Shown piece by piece: positions 14,823-23,249 of a stretch of 31,074 nucleotides of DNA (position 1 is its first letter; every line of letters begins with the position of its first letter). The notes under the pieces were generated by a model. The model was not told where the DNA came from. It saw nothing but the letters and a program-made list of their open reading frames with translations, and made no database searches. A program made the position numbers and the translations under genes. Origin of the DNA: an uncultured Collinsella sp. (GTDB lineage: Bacteria > Actinomycetota > Coriobacteriia > Coriobacteriales > Coriobacteriaceae). The stretch spans positions 1 to 31,074 of the forward strand of contig UQHR01000027.1 of NCBI GenBank assembly GCA_900540905.1, read 5' to 3'.

Positions 14823-15713
14823 ATGGAAGAGCAGCAACTTATCGGAGCGCTCGAGGCCGGCGGCACCAAGATGGTCTGCGCCACGGGCTATGCAGACGGC
14901 ACGGTCCTGGAGCGTGAGCAGATCGTGACCACGACTCCGCAGGAGACCGTCGAGGCCGTCAACGCATGGTTTGCCGACAAGGGCATCGCCGCGCTGGGCA
15001 TCGGCGCCTTTGGCCCCACCGCAGTCAACCCTGCCTCGCCCCAATACGGCAAGATCCTGGAGACGCCCAAAACGGCATGGCGCTACTTTGACCTGCTGGG
15101 CACCATCCAAAACGAGCTCAATATTCCCTGCGGCTACGACACCGACGTCAACGTCGCCTGCCTGGGCGAGGTCACCTTTGGTTGCGCCCAGGGCCTCACT
15201 GACGTTGTGTATCTGACCATCGGTACCGGCGTGGGCGCCGGCGTGCTCTCGGGCGGCCAGCTCGTGCACGGCATGATGCATCCCGAGGCCGGCCACATCC
15301 TGGTCACGCGCGACCCGCGCGACACCATCGGCGAGCACAGCGCCTGCCCCTTCCACGACAACTGTCTCGAGGGCCTCATCGCCGGCCCCGGCGTGAAAAA
15401 GCGCTGGGATGGCAAGAGCGCCGGAGACATGGCCGATGACTCGGAGGCCATGGACCTGCTCGCCGGCTATCTGGCACAGGCACTCATGACCTACACGCTG
15501 TGCTACGCGCCGCAAAAGATCATCATCGGCGGCGGCGTGGCCGACCACACTCACATCGTGCCGCTCGCACGCAAAAAGTGCGCCGAGATGCTCAACGGCT
15601 ATATCGTCACGCCCGAGGTCAACGACATCGATAGCTACATCGTCAACAACAGCCTCGAGGGCAAGCAGGGCATCATGGGCTGCCTGGCCCTGGGCGCACA
15701 GGCGCTTCAGTAG
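14823..15713 (+). CDS. ROK-family sugar kinase, fructokinase-like
   Basis: A 296-residue ROK kinase. The phosphate loop LIGALEAGGTKMVCA at the N-terminus is typical of the fructokinase branch (YdhR/GmuE/ScrK). The catalytic aspartate is Asp108 in GYDTDVNVACLGE, and LTIGTGVGAGVL is the second phosphate-binding motif. A zinc site fits His158 (HPEAGH), Cys175, His178 and Cys181 (CPFHDNC), as in bacterial fructokinases. It phosphorylates a hexose with ATP in the cytoplasm, probably fructose. The start at 14823 has AGAGG upstream. No transporter or glycosidase gene is adjacent, so substrate specificity rests on family likeness only. Confidence 0.88.
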   Translation: MEEQQLIGALEAGGTKMVCATGYADGTVLEREQIVTTTPQETVEAVNAWFADKGIAALGIGAFGPTAVNPASPQYGKILETPKTAWRYFDLLGTIQNELNIPCGYDTDVNVACLGEVTFGCAQGLTDVVYLTIGTGVGAGVLSGGQLVHGMMHPEAGHILVTRDPRDTIGEHSACPFHDNCLEGLIAGPGVKKRWDGKSAGDMADDSEAMDLLAGYLAQALMTYTLCYAPQKIIIGGGVADHTHIVPLARKKCAEMLNGYIVTPEVNDIDSYIVNNSLEGKQGIMGCLALGAQALQ

Positions 15714-15795
15714 CAGACGCACCCACGGGGCGTGGCACGCCCGGCAAATCCGACCTACGGAACGACGCCACCACGCCTCATATAAGCCCTCAAAT

Positions 15796-15842
15796 AAAAA
15801 AGGCCGCCTAGGACCAAACAATACGTCCTAGGCGGCCTTTTT
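15796..15842. terminator. Bidirectional terminator between convergent genes
   Basis: A perfect stem of 14 bp or more (15801-15814 with 15825-15838), a 10-base loop, and A and T runs on both sides. It serves the ROK kinase (plus) and the VanZ-like gene (minus). Its right arm contains the VanZ-like stop codon. Confidence 0.92.
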
Positions 15843-16277
15843 GGCGCACATCAGCGACCGTAAGAGATATCGGAGCACAACGCCCGTTGCCGCTCCACAG
15901 CAGTCGATCATCACATCGGTGATCATTCCAGCGCGTCCCGGCACAAAGAGCTGAATCGTCTCGTCGATCGAAGGAATCAGCAGCAGGAACACCGCCGTGG
16001 GCAGCAGCACGTCAAAGGTGCGCCGGCCCTCAAAATCAAAGGCGTGCGTTGCCAGGATGCCGAGCACCATATACTCGGTAAAATGCGCGCACTTGCGAAC
16101 AACAAAGTTGGTCACCCATTCATATGGAAGTCCCACGCCGTGCAGGAAACCGCGGATAGCTTCCATGACCGTTAGACTCAGTGAGCCCGACCCCGAGCCG
16201 GGAACCAGCGAATTGCCCCAGATCAAGAGCGCCATCAGGCAGGTCACGACCGCCCATTTTCGATTGATCTTAACCAT
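15828..16277 (-). CDS. VanZ-like membrane protein
   Basis: A 149-residue protein of the VanZ family. Four membrane segments are visible: WAVVTCLMALLIWGNSLV, a stretch around YMVLGILATHAF, LLPTAVFLLLIPSIDE and the C-terminal MIDCCGAATGVVLRYL. The family motif RKCAHFTEYMVLG and the SIDETIQLFVPGRAG loop are clear. VanZ-like proteins are linked with glycopeptide and lipoglycopeptide tolerance, but most members have no proven role. The start at 16277 is seven bases after the stop of the Ala-rich membrane protein gene; GGAGG lies 12 bases upstream, rather far, and an alternative start at 16310 would overlap that gene. The last codons overlap the terminator stem. Confidence 0.85.
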   Translation of the reverse strand: MVKINRKWAVVTCLMALLIWGNSLVPGSGSGSLSLTVMEAIRGFLHGVGLPYEWVTNFVVRKCAHFTEYMVLGILATHAFDFEGRRTFDVLLPTAVFLLLIPSIDETIQLFVPGRAGMITDVMIDCCGAATGVVLRYLLRSLMCAKKAA

Positions 16278-16284
16278 GCAGAAG

Positions 16285-17685
16285 TTATGCCTCCGCGCGG
16301 AGCGGCGCAAAGCTGGCGGTACCGCCCTCGATAACGCTCAGATAGGCACGGCCCGTACGCTTGGCGGTAGAGGACTGCAGGCGCTCGATCTCTTCCTCGA
16401 GGATCTGATTGACGCGCTCGTGACGACGATTTTCCATAATGCCGGCGGCAATAGCCTCGGCTCGCTCGATGCTCTCGCGCGAGATACGGGCAGTATCCTC
16501 GGGGAACACAGCACTGTGACGGCCGACATAGGCGGGGACAGCAGGCTGAGGGGCAGCGACGGGAGCGGGGGCCGTAACAGGAGCAGGCTCGTCAATCTCA
16601 TCCAGGATCGCGGTGGCGGCGGCCCACATGTCCTCGTGGCCCGAGTAATCGGCCATGGGGACATCAACCTCGAGCGAGGCATCTGGAAGGTCGCCGGTGT
16701 TGATGCGATCTTGGGCATCAATCGATGCGGTGATGGCTGCAGGCTCATCGAGGTCATCGAGATCGATGTCCGCGGCACCGGAGATGATAGGCATGCTGGC
16801 GAGGTTTGCATTGTACGGCGCAGCCTCAGCCGCCTGCTGCTGGGCAGGAGCGCCCCACAACGAGCTTTCGGCGGCACGGCGGGCGGCAACGGCCTCCTCG
16901 TCCGCGGCCATGGCTTCATCAACGTACGAATTGTCGGCAGAAGCGTTCGCGTCCGCCGAGGTAGCGCTGTAGGCGTTATTGGCTGCCGCGTTGGCGACGA
17001 GTGCCACGAAAGCCGCCGTGCTGCCCGCAGGGGCGGCCTGGGAGCCAGACACGGCGCGTGCCGCGGCGGCGATGTCGTCGCGATTGATGGAGCCGGTCTG
17101 CCCGCCGTTGGTGAGCTCGTCGATGGCGACTTGATAGACGTCGCGCGAGTGCGCAGGGTCGCAGCTCACCGGCGAATCGTCGTCGAGCATACTGTCGATC
17201 ATGGACCAAGCCTCGGCCTCGTCCATGGCATCTGCGGCTCGAGCGATGGTAGGGACACCATCATCGGCATGACGGCGCTGGAACGCACCAGTCAGGCCGG
17301 AAAGGAATGCCGAGGTAGACTGCTCCGCCTGAGCCTGAGAAGCAGAAGCCGCAGCGTAAGGAGTCGCATCCTGCTGCTGAGCTGGAATCGAGGCGGTCTT
17401 GAACTCGCTTTGATGCTGATTGAGATTGGCGGCACCGCCCATGGCATCAGGCTGGAACAGACGCTCTTCACGCTGCGCACGGTACTCGGAGATACCCAGC
17501 GAGGCGGCATAGATACCCACGCCCGCCACCGCGCCCACGGCGAAGGGAACCGCACCCGCCACGACCGTCTCGTTCACCGACGAAAACGGCAGCGTCGCGG
17601 CATACATAACCACGGGAGCGGCAAGGCCGATCCCGCACGAAAGTCCGGCAAGGACTGCTCGTTGTGTTGCATCAGAAGAAGCCAT
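16285..17685 (-). CDS. Ala-rich two-helix membrane protein, function unknown
   Basis: A 466-residue protein I do not recognise. Residues 10-32 and 40-64 are hydrophobic membrane segments in a helical hairpin, so both ends are probably cytoplasmic. Residues 70-400 are low-complexity, rich in Ala, Asp, Glu and Ser, with repeated short acidic runs (DEAEAWSMIDSMLDDD, DIDLDDLDEPAA) and an APAPVTAP-like linker. The last 70 residues look more ordered and helical (SRESIERAEAIAAGIMENRR, VNQILEEEIERL) and end in YLSVIEGG, so this part may be a protein-binding domain. GGGGAG precedes the start by five bases. It forms an apparent operon with the VanZ-like gene. A role in the cell envelope or division is only a guess from topology. 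Confidence 0.7.
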   Translation of the reverse strand: MASSDATQRAVLAGLSCGIGLAAPVVMYAATLPFSSVNETVVAGAVPFAVGAVAGVGIYAASLGISEYRAQREERLFQPDAMGGAANLNQHQSEFKTASIPAQQQDATPYAAASASQAQAEQSTSAFLSGLTGAFQRRHADDGVPTIARAADAMDEAEAWSMIDSMLDDDSPVSCDPAHSRDVYQVAIDELTNGGQTGSINRDDIAAAARAVSGSQAAPAGSTAAFVALVANAAANNAYSATSADANASADNSYVDEAMAADEEAVAARRAAESSLWGAPAQQQAAEAAPYNANLASMPIISGAADIDLDDLDEPAAITASIDAQDRINTGDLPDASLEVDVPMADYSGHEDMWAAATAILDEIDEPAPVTAPAPVAAPQPAVPAYVGRHSAVFPEDTARISRESIERAEAIAAGIMENRRHERVNQILEEEIERLQSSTAKRTGRAYLSVIEGGTASFAPLRAEA

Positions 17686-17821
17686 GAGCTCTCCCCATCT
17701 TCCAGCACCCAAATCGCATCATTCAGTTGGCTGCGCGAGAGAAGATGAAGCGGGGCTATGCCCCAAAGCAACGGTATATGGTTCGTTTCATCTGCGTTTT
17801 CCGTCGCGAAGCTTAAAAGCT

Positions 17822-17850
17822 ATTATGCGAAACCGCCCTGTCGATTGCAA
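17822..17850 (-). promoter_or_regulatory. Promoter of the Ala-rich protein/VanZ transcript
   Basis: On the minus strand TTGCAA (17850-17845), a 17-base spacer and CATAAT (17827-17822), about 135 bases before the start codon. The leader contains a small GGGGC/GCCCC hairpin. The remaining bases of the 17686-17998 gap hold the rho terminator and nothing else I can recognise. Confidence 0.7.
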
Positions 17851-17928
17851 GCGACGATGTCGGATTGAAACGGGAAACCTGCTGCTTGCCAGTCTTATGG
17901 TCAAAAATAAGCGCGGAGCGGCGATATG

Positions 17929-17960
17929 GAAAAGGGCCGAGGCTCAAAGCCCCGACCCTT
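17929..17960 (-). terminator. Terminator downstream of rho
   Basis: AAAGGG-CG-GGCT pairs with AGCC-CG-CCCTTT across a three-base loop, with T4 on the minus strand, about 40 bases after the rho stop codon. A factor-independent terminator after rho itself. Confidence 0.75.
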
Positions 17961-17998
17961 TATCGCATTGATGACTATCGCTGCGCGTGGATGACAAC

Positions 17999-20524
17999 CT
18001 AGAACGTCTGCTCGTAGTCGCTGTGCTTTTTGGCCGAACGCACCAGGAACTCCTGGTTGGTGTTGGTGCCCTTAAGACCCTTGATAAACGACGCGGCTGC
18101 GCGCTCGGTGTTGTTCATGCCGGCAAGAATGCGACGCAGACCAAAGACAAACGGACGCATCTGCTCGTCGACCAACAGGTCTTCGTTGCGCGTACCGGAG
18201 GCAACGGGGTCGATAGCCGGGAAGATGCGGCGGTCGGCCAGGTCGCGGTCGAGCTTAAGCTCCATGTTGCCGGTACCCTTGAACTCCTCGAAGATGACCT
18301 CGTCCATCTTGGAACCGGTGTCGATGAGGGCAGAGGCCAGGATGGTGAGCGAGCCACCGTTCTCGATATTACGGGCTGCGCCCAGGAAGCGCTTGGGAGG
18401 ATACAGGGCCGCCGAATCGACGCCGCCCGAAAGGATGCGGCCCGAGGCGGGCGCCGCCAAGTTGTAGGCGCGGGCAAGACGCGTAATGGAGTCGAGCACC
18501 ACCACGACATCGCCGCCCAGCTCCACGATGCGCTTGGCGCGCTCGATGACGAGCTCTGCCACGCGAGTGTGGTTGTCGGCGGGCATATCGAAGGTCGACG
18601 CCACAACCTCACCCTTGATGGAACGCTGCATATCGGTGACCTCTTCGGGGCGCTCGTCGACGAGCAGGCAGATGAGGTGCACCTCGGGGTTGTTAATCGA
18701 GATAGACTGGCAGATCTTCTTGAGGATCGTGGTCTTGCCGGCCTTGGGCGGGGACACGATCAGGCCACGCTGACCCTTGCCGATCGGCGACACGATGTCG
18801 ATGGCGCGACCGGTAATGGAGTCTTTGCCGTGCTCCATGCGCAGCGGCTCGTTGGGATAGACCGGGGTGAGGTCGCCGAACTTGGGACGGTTGCGAATCT
18901 GCTCGGGGTCCAGACCGTTGACGGTCGTGATTTTGGCGAGGCCGGCGCGCTTGTCGCCGCCGCGCGAAGGACGCAGCGAGCCCTCGATGACGTCGCCCGT
19001 GCGCAGGCGCGCGGAGCGGATGAGGTAGGCGGGCACGAAGGCGTCGTCGTTGGACTTCATGTAGCCATGGGCGTGGATGATGCCGGAGCTGTCCGGGCGA
19101 ATCTGCAGAATGCCCTTGATGTCGCGGAAGCCCTCGGCCTTCGCGGCGGTGGTGTAGATCTCTTCGACGAGCTCGGCCTTCTTCTTGCCGGTCGTCTCAA
19201 TCTCGAACTCCTTGGCCTTCTCGCGCAGCTCGGCGACCTTCATGGCCGCGAGCTCCTCGCGCGAAAGCGTGGGCTCAGTCGGAGCGGCATTGCGCTCCTT
19301 ATTGCGCTGTTTGCGGTCGCGCTGACGGTTGCGACGGTCGTTGTTGCGCTCGTTGTGTTCCTCGTTGCGCTTGTGCTGGCGACGGTTGGAACGAGTGCCG
19401 TCTTCGGCCTCGGCGGGCGCGGCAGCATCGGTTGCGGCGGCGTCGGCATTGACCGCAGCGGCTTCATTGGCCTCGGCGCCAGAATCGACCTGCGCTTCGA
19501 CATCAGCCTGATGCTCGGACGCCTTGGCCTTAGCGGACTTCTTACGACCGCGCTTGGGCTTCTCGGACGCAGGCTGTTCGACGTCTTGGGGCTCGGCGGC
19601 ATCAGTCGATGCATCGGCGGTCGTCTCGTCGGAATCCTCGGACGCACCCTTCTTGGCAGCCTTAGCCTTGGACGTGCGCTTAACAGCAGTGCGACGGCTG
19701 CGACCGGGGCGGACGTCGGCGGGCTCGGCATCGGCGGGAGCGGCCTCGGAAGTCGCAGCATCCTGAACGGGTGCATCGGCAGCGGTTGCAGACTCGGCGG
19801 TCGCCGCAGCATCCCGAGCAGCTGCGGCTGCGGCTGCGGCCTTCTCTGACTCGACGAAGGCCTTGGGCTTGCGACCGCGACGGTGCGGGCGCAAAGCCGG
19901 ATCGACAACGGGAACTTCGCTGGCCTCGACAGGCGCAGCGGGCTCAGTTGGCGATGCGCCCTCCCCTGCCGCGGAACGGACCGAAGCCTCAGTGAGCTCG
20001 GGGGTTACCTGTTCAGCAACCTGCTCGGCCTTAGCAGCCGTGCGACGGCGTGTGCGCGGTGCCGGCTTCTCGGTCGGTTGGTCGGCGGCAGGGGTCTCGG
20101 GCACAGACGGAGCTGCAAGCTCGGTCAGAGCCGCGGCCTCGCGCTCGGCAGCACGACGGCGGGCGCGCACCACCTGAGCCTCGCTAATCTGCGCCAACGC
20201 ACGTGCCTGCGCGACCTCATCGGAAATCGGCGCCGAGGAGTCAGCTGCAACGGTGCGCTTGGCGCGCGTCGTGCGCGCGGTACGGCGCTTGGGCTTGGTG
20301 ACCTCCTCGCCGTCAGCGGCAGGCTTGGCCGCGCGGCGCGTGCGCTTGGGCTTTGCCGGAGCAGCCTCCTCACCAGTTGCAGGCACGGCCTTCTCAGCCG
20401 TTGCAGCCTTAGGCGTCTCAGGAGCCGAGGTTTGCGCGGGCGCCGCGACCTGGTCCGACGCAACCGGTGCAGCGGGAGCGGCTTGCGTCGTCGTTATTTC
20501 GTTTTCTTGCTGTTGATCAGACAC
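17999..20524 (-). CDS. rho: Transcription termination factor Rho with long disordered N-terminus
   Basis: An 841-residue Rho; E. coli Rho has 419. The last 415 residues are a complete Rho: the N-terminal helix bundle (EELAAMKVAELREKAKEF), the cold-shock RNA-binding domain (GILQIRPDSSGIIHAHGYM, in parts), Walker A SPPKAGKTT near residue 590, Walker B VVVVLDSITRLARAYN, the Q-loop SGGVDSAALYPPKRFLG (in parts) and the R-loop. The first 420 or so residues are low-complexity, made of Ala, Glu, Lys, Arg and Pro with repeated KPKRTRRAAKP-like basic blocks, and end in an Arg/Asn-rich stretch (RNNDRRNRQRDRKQRNKE). The start is GTG at 20524; an in-frame stop lies four codons upstream. No good ribosome binding site is seen, which fits weak or regulated translation. 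Confidence 0.97.
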   Translation of the reverse strand: MSDQQQENEITTTQAAPAAPVASDQVAAPAQTSAPETPKAATAEKAVPATGEEAAPAKPKRTRRAAKPAADGEEVTKPKRRTARTTRAKRTVAADSSAPISDEVAQARALAQISEAQVVRARRRAAEREAAALTELAAPSVPETPAADQPTEKPAPRTRRRTAAKAEQVAEQVTPELTEASVRSAAGEGASPTEPAAPVEASEVPVVDPALRPHRRGRKPKAFVESEKAAAAAAAARDAAATAESATAADAPVQDAATSEAAPADAEPADVRPGRSRRTAVKRTSKAKAAKKGASEDSDETTADASTDAAEPQDVEQPASEKPKRGRKKSAKAKASEHQADVEAQVDSGAEANEAAAVNADAAATDAAAPAEAEDGTRSNRRQHKRNEEHNERNNDRRNRQRDRKQRNKERNAAPTEPTLSREELAAMKVAELREKAKEFEIETTGKKKAELVEEIYTTAAKAEGFRDIKGILQIRPDSSGIIHAHGYMKSNDDAFVPAYLIRSARLRTGDVIEGSLRPSRGGDKRAGLAKITTVNGLDPEQIRNRPKFGDLTPVYPNEPLRMEHGKDSITGRAIDIVSPIGKGQRGLIVSPPKAGKTTILKKICQSISINNPEVHLICLLVDERPEEVTDMQRSIKGEVVASTFDMPADNHTRVAELVIERAKRIVELGGDVVVVLDSITRLARAYNLAAPASGRILSGGVDSAALYPPKRFLGAARNIENGGSLTILASALIDTGSKMDEVIFEEFKGTGNMELKLDRDLADRRIFPAIDPVASGTRNEDLLVDEQMRPFVFGLRRILAGMNNTERAAASFIKGLKGTNTNQEFLVRSAKKHSDYEQTF

Positions 20525-20668
20525 AGTGTTTGCTCAACTTTCTTTTCAAGCCCTGTGATCACATGCTCCCTGCATAAACCTTCAGGGCGGCTAAACAGTC
20601 TAGCTCCGTCAAATACCGACGGACATCATTGATCTGTATCGAGATATTTGCGTCATATACGCAGCGTT

Positions 20669-20696
20669 AGTGTAACACAACCGCCGCCACCTGCAA
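20669..20696 (-). promoter_or_regulatory. rho promoter and candidate attenuator leader
   Basis: On the minus strand TTGCAG (20696-20691), a 16-base spacer and TACACT (20674-20669). The transcript would have a leader of about 135 bases with a CCGTC/GACGG hairpin (20606-20622). Downstream, GCCCTG (complement of 20583-20588) can pair with either of two later CAGGG segments (complements of 20568-20572 and 20550-20555). Confidence 0.55.
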
Positions 20697-20780
20697 CTTA
20701 GTCATTGGGGACGTTCTTAAACGACTATTCAAAAGGGACACTCTTTGGTTTACCGCCCACAAATCTGACTGCCTCCGCCA

Positions 20781-20930
20781 AAACTATGGCGGTTTACTAC
20801 GATGAATCGCTCAACCGCGACCACTCCGAAACTTGTTGAACTAAAACCGCAGGTAGATGCCTTGCACTTTTTAGCTAAAAGCCGGCGTGGTTGGAATATC
20901 TCAATTCATCGTAGTAAACCGGCATAGTTT
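20781..20930. repeat. 150-bp inverted-repeat element, 27-bp arms
   Basis: The left arm 20781-20807 (begins AAACTATGGCGG) and right arm 20904-20930 are complementary at 26 of 27 positions, with a 96-base interior containing further partial pairing (CAACC near 20811 with GGTTG near 20889). It is lower in G+C than the surroundings and holds no gene. It fits a miniature inverted-repeat or REP-pair element. The rest of the 529-bp gap between argS and rho contains a GGGGACGTTC motif near 20706, the rho promoter and the argS terminator. Confidence 0.75.
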
Positions 20931-20974
20931 CGTATTTCCAGCAGTTCCAAATTCGTCAATACGTCGGCGTTTGC

Positions 20975-21008
20975 AAAAAAGCCCGACCTCCGTGGGAGAT
21001 CGGGCTTT
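20975..21008 (-). terminator. Terminator of argS
   Basis: On the minus strand AAAGCCCGA pairs with TCGGGCTTT, extended by CTCC/GGAG, followed by T6, about 45 bases after the argS stop codon. Confidence 0.9.
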
Positions 21009-21053
21009 CAAGGCTTAGTTAAACCAAGTCTGTACGGTCAAATGACCCGCAGA

Positions 21054-22907
21054 TTACATCTGCTCGGGCGCGGAAACGCCAACGAGGGTGAGCACCAGGG
21101 CGAGCGTCACGCGAACGGCGTCGCAAGCGGCCAGACGGGCGCGCGAAAGCTCGGGGTCGACGGGACGGCCCTCGCTCGGCAGAACCTGGCAGGCAGCGTA
21201 GAAGCTGTGGAAGTCGCCGGCGAGTTCCTCAGCAAAGTGCGTCAGACGGAACGGGGCGCGGTCGCGAGCGCAGCTGGCAATCAGGTCGGTGAGCTCGTTG
21301 AGCTTACGCGAAAGGGCGAGCTCGGTCGGGTCGGTCAGCAGCGAGTAATCGACGTTCTCACCGATGGCCTTGGCGGCAACGGCCTTCATGCCCATCTCGT
21401 CAGCCTGCTCGGGCGTAACGTCGGCGGCACGGCGCAGGATGGAGCACACGCGGGCGTGAGCGTACTGCACGTAATAGACCGGGTTGGAGTTGTCGCGCTT
21501 CTTGACGGCCTCGATATCGAAGTCGACCATCTGGTTGGAGCTTTTGGAGATGAGCGTGTAGCGAGCGGCATCGGAGCCGACCTCGTCGACGAGCTCCTGC
21601 AGGGTCACCATGGTGCCCTTGCGCTTGGACATACGGACGGGCTTGCCGTTGCGCAGCAGGTTGACGAGCTGGCCCAGCAGAACCTCGAACTTGCCGGGAT
21701 AGCCAAGAGCGTCGCAGACGCAGCGGACGCGCTCGATGTAGCCGTGGTGGTCGGCGCCCCAGATGTCGATGACGTGGTCGACGCGCTGGAACTTATCCCA
21801 GTGATAGGCAACGTCGGAGGCGAAGTAGGTGTACTCGCCGTCGGACTTGATCAGGACGCGGTCCTTGTCATCGCCCAGGTCGGTGGAGCGGAACCACAGG
21901 GCGCCGTCCTTGGTGTAGAGGTAGCCCATCTTGTCGAGCTTCTCAAAAGCGCGGTCGACGGCGGAGGTGCCGGCGGTCTCACCCTCGGTGTCCTTCACAT
22001 ACAGCGAACGCTCGGAGTACCAACGATCGAAGTCGCAATTGACGGCGTGGCAGAGGTCGCGCATGTTGTCGACCATCTTCACATAGCCGCGCTCGCGGAA
22101 GCTCTCCATGCGCTCCTGCGGATCGGCGTTGACCCACTTGTCGCCGTCGGTACGCCAGAACTCGGCAGCCTCGTCGATGATGTAGTCGCCGCCGTAGGAG
22201 TCCTTGCCCAGAGTCTCGGCAAAGTTGTCCTGATACGGATGGGTCTCGGGGTGCTCGTCGTTCTCGTCGGCAACAAAGGCGTCGCGGTCGGCGATCAGCA
22301 GCTTGTGAGCCTCGTCGATATCCACGCCCTGCTTGGCGATGATGTCGGCAAGCTGCATATAGCGCGTGCTGATGGAGTTGCCGAAGGTGTTCATCTGAGA
22401 GCCGTGGTCGTTGATGTAGAACTCACGCTGGATGTCGTAACCGGCGTGGTCCATCACACGGCAGAGCGAGTCGCCCAGCGCGGCCCAGCGGCCGTGGCCG
22501 ATGTGCATGGGGCCGACGGGGTTGGCGGAGACGAACTCGACCTGGGTCTTCAGGCCACCACCGACGTTGGACTTAGCGAAGTCCATACCCTTCTCGCGAG
22601 CCTCGCCAAAGATGGCATTCTTGACGGCAACGGAGAGGTAGAAGTTGATGAAGCCGGGGCCTGCGATCTCAACCTTCTCGATCGCGGGGTCCTCGGGCAT
22701 ATGGGCAACGATGGCCTCGGCGATCTTGCGCGGGGCGCAGTGGGCCAGCTTGGCGGACTTCAGGGCCATGGTAGAGGTCCACTCGCCATGAGAAGTGTCA
22801 GCCGGTCGCTCGATAGCGCAATCGTCAAGTTCAAATGCGGAAAGGTCGCCGGCCTCCTGGGCCGCAGCAAGCGCAGCGCGTACCAGCTCTTCAATCTTCT
22901 CGGGCAT
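21054..22907 (-). CDS. argS: Arginyl-tRNA synthetase
   Basis: A 617-residue class I synthetase that charges tRNA-Arg. The HIGH motif is HIGH within ANPVGPMHIGHGRWAALGD, and the KMSKS-like loop is VRMSKRKGTMVTLQE near residue 427. The N-terminal Add-1 domain (residues 1-110) and the C-terminal anticodon-binding DALR domain (SRARLAACDAVRVTLALVL, in parts) are both present. The start at 22907 has a perfect AAGGAGG seven bases upstream; a 30-residue longer frame has none. The Arg is charged in the presence of bound tRNA in this family. It stands alone with its own terminator. Confidence 0.97.
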   Translation of the reverse strand: MPEKIEELVRAALAAAQEAGDLSAFELDDCAIERPADTSHGEWTSTMALKSAKLAHCAPRKIAEAIVAHMPEDPAIEKVEIAGPGFINFYLSVAVKNAIFGEAREKGMDFAKSNVGGGLKTQVEFVSANPVGPMHIGHGRWAALGDSLCRVMDHAGYDIQREFYINDHGSQMNTFGNSISTRYMQLADIIAKQGVDIDEAHKLLIADRDAFVADENDEHPETHPYQDNFAETLGKDSYGGDYIIDEAAEFWRTDGDKWVNADPQERMESFRERGYVKMVDNMRDLCHAVNCDFDRWYSERSLYVKDTEGETAGTSAVDRAFEKLDKMGYLYTKDGALWFRSTDLGDDKDRVLIKSDGEYTYFASDVAYHWDKFQRVDHVIDIWGADHHGYIERVRCVCDALGYPGKFEVLLGQLVNLLRNGKPVRMSKRKGTMVTLQELVDEVGSDAARYTLISKSSNQMVDFDIEAVKKRDNSNPVYYVQYAHARVCSILRRAADVTPEQADEMGMKAVAAKAIGENVDYSLLTDPTELALSRKLNELTDLIASCARDRAPFRLTHFAEELAGDFHSFYAACQVLPSEGRPVDPELSRARLAACDAVRVTLALVLTLVGVSAPEQM

Positions 22908-23249
22908 AGATCCTCCTTGTGTTAAAGCCCCCGAGCTCTTGGTCACTCGTAGGGCAAAAGCCAGAGTTTGTAGCACTCTATCACAAGCGACGGGCACTGT
23001 CGCAGGGTAAAGCTAATAGATATTGCATATGCACAAAAATGACTACAGCTTGTATGGAGTCACTCAAAGATGCCGGTCTGCCTGCAGATTATGCAGGTGT
23101 TGAAAATGTATAAAGGTGTGAATGAGCTGCGTCTGTTATCGAATACTCTTACCTATCAGAGTTGTGTGCTTTTCCTGCATAAAGTAAGGGTTTGCGCACG
23201 TCAGCGTGTTATTCTAGACATACGTAAATTCGTATAAGTTGGAGGTAGC
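22908..23249. other. Divergent intergenic region of argS and the CarD-type gene
   Basis: No gene is visible. Noted sites are a CCTGCA/TGCAGG dyad near 23080-23096, a -10-like TATTCT at 23210-23215 and a dyad ATACG-N6-CGTAT just after it at about 23220-23235, immediately before the GGAGG of the CarD-type gene. The dyad sits where a repressor would block transcription or early elongation. No clear promoter for argS could be assigned. Confidence 0.35.

Noticed and set aside
17987..19849. 620-codon open frame on the plus strand
   Set aside because: Antisense to rho; composition is a shadow of the repetitive rho N-terminus.
21042..22925. 627-codon open frame on the plus strand
   Set aside because: Antisense shadow of argS.
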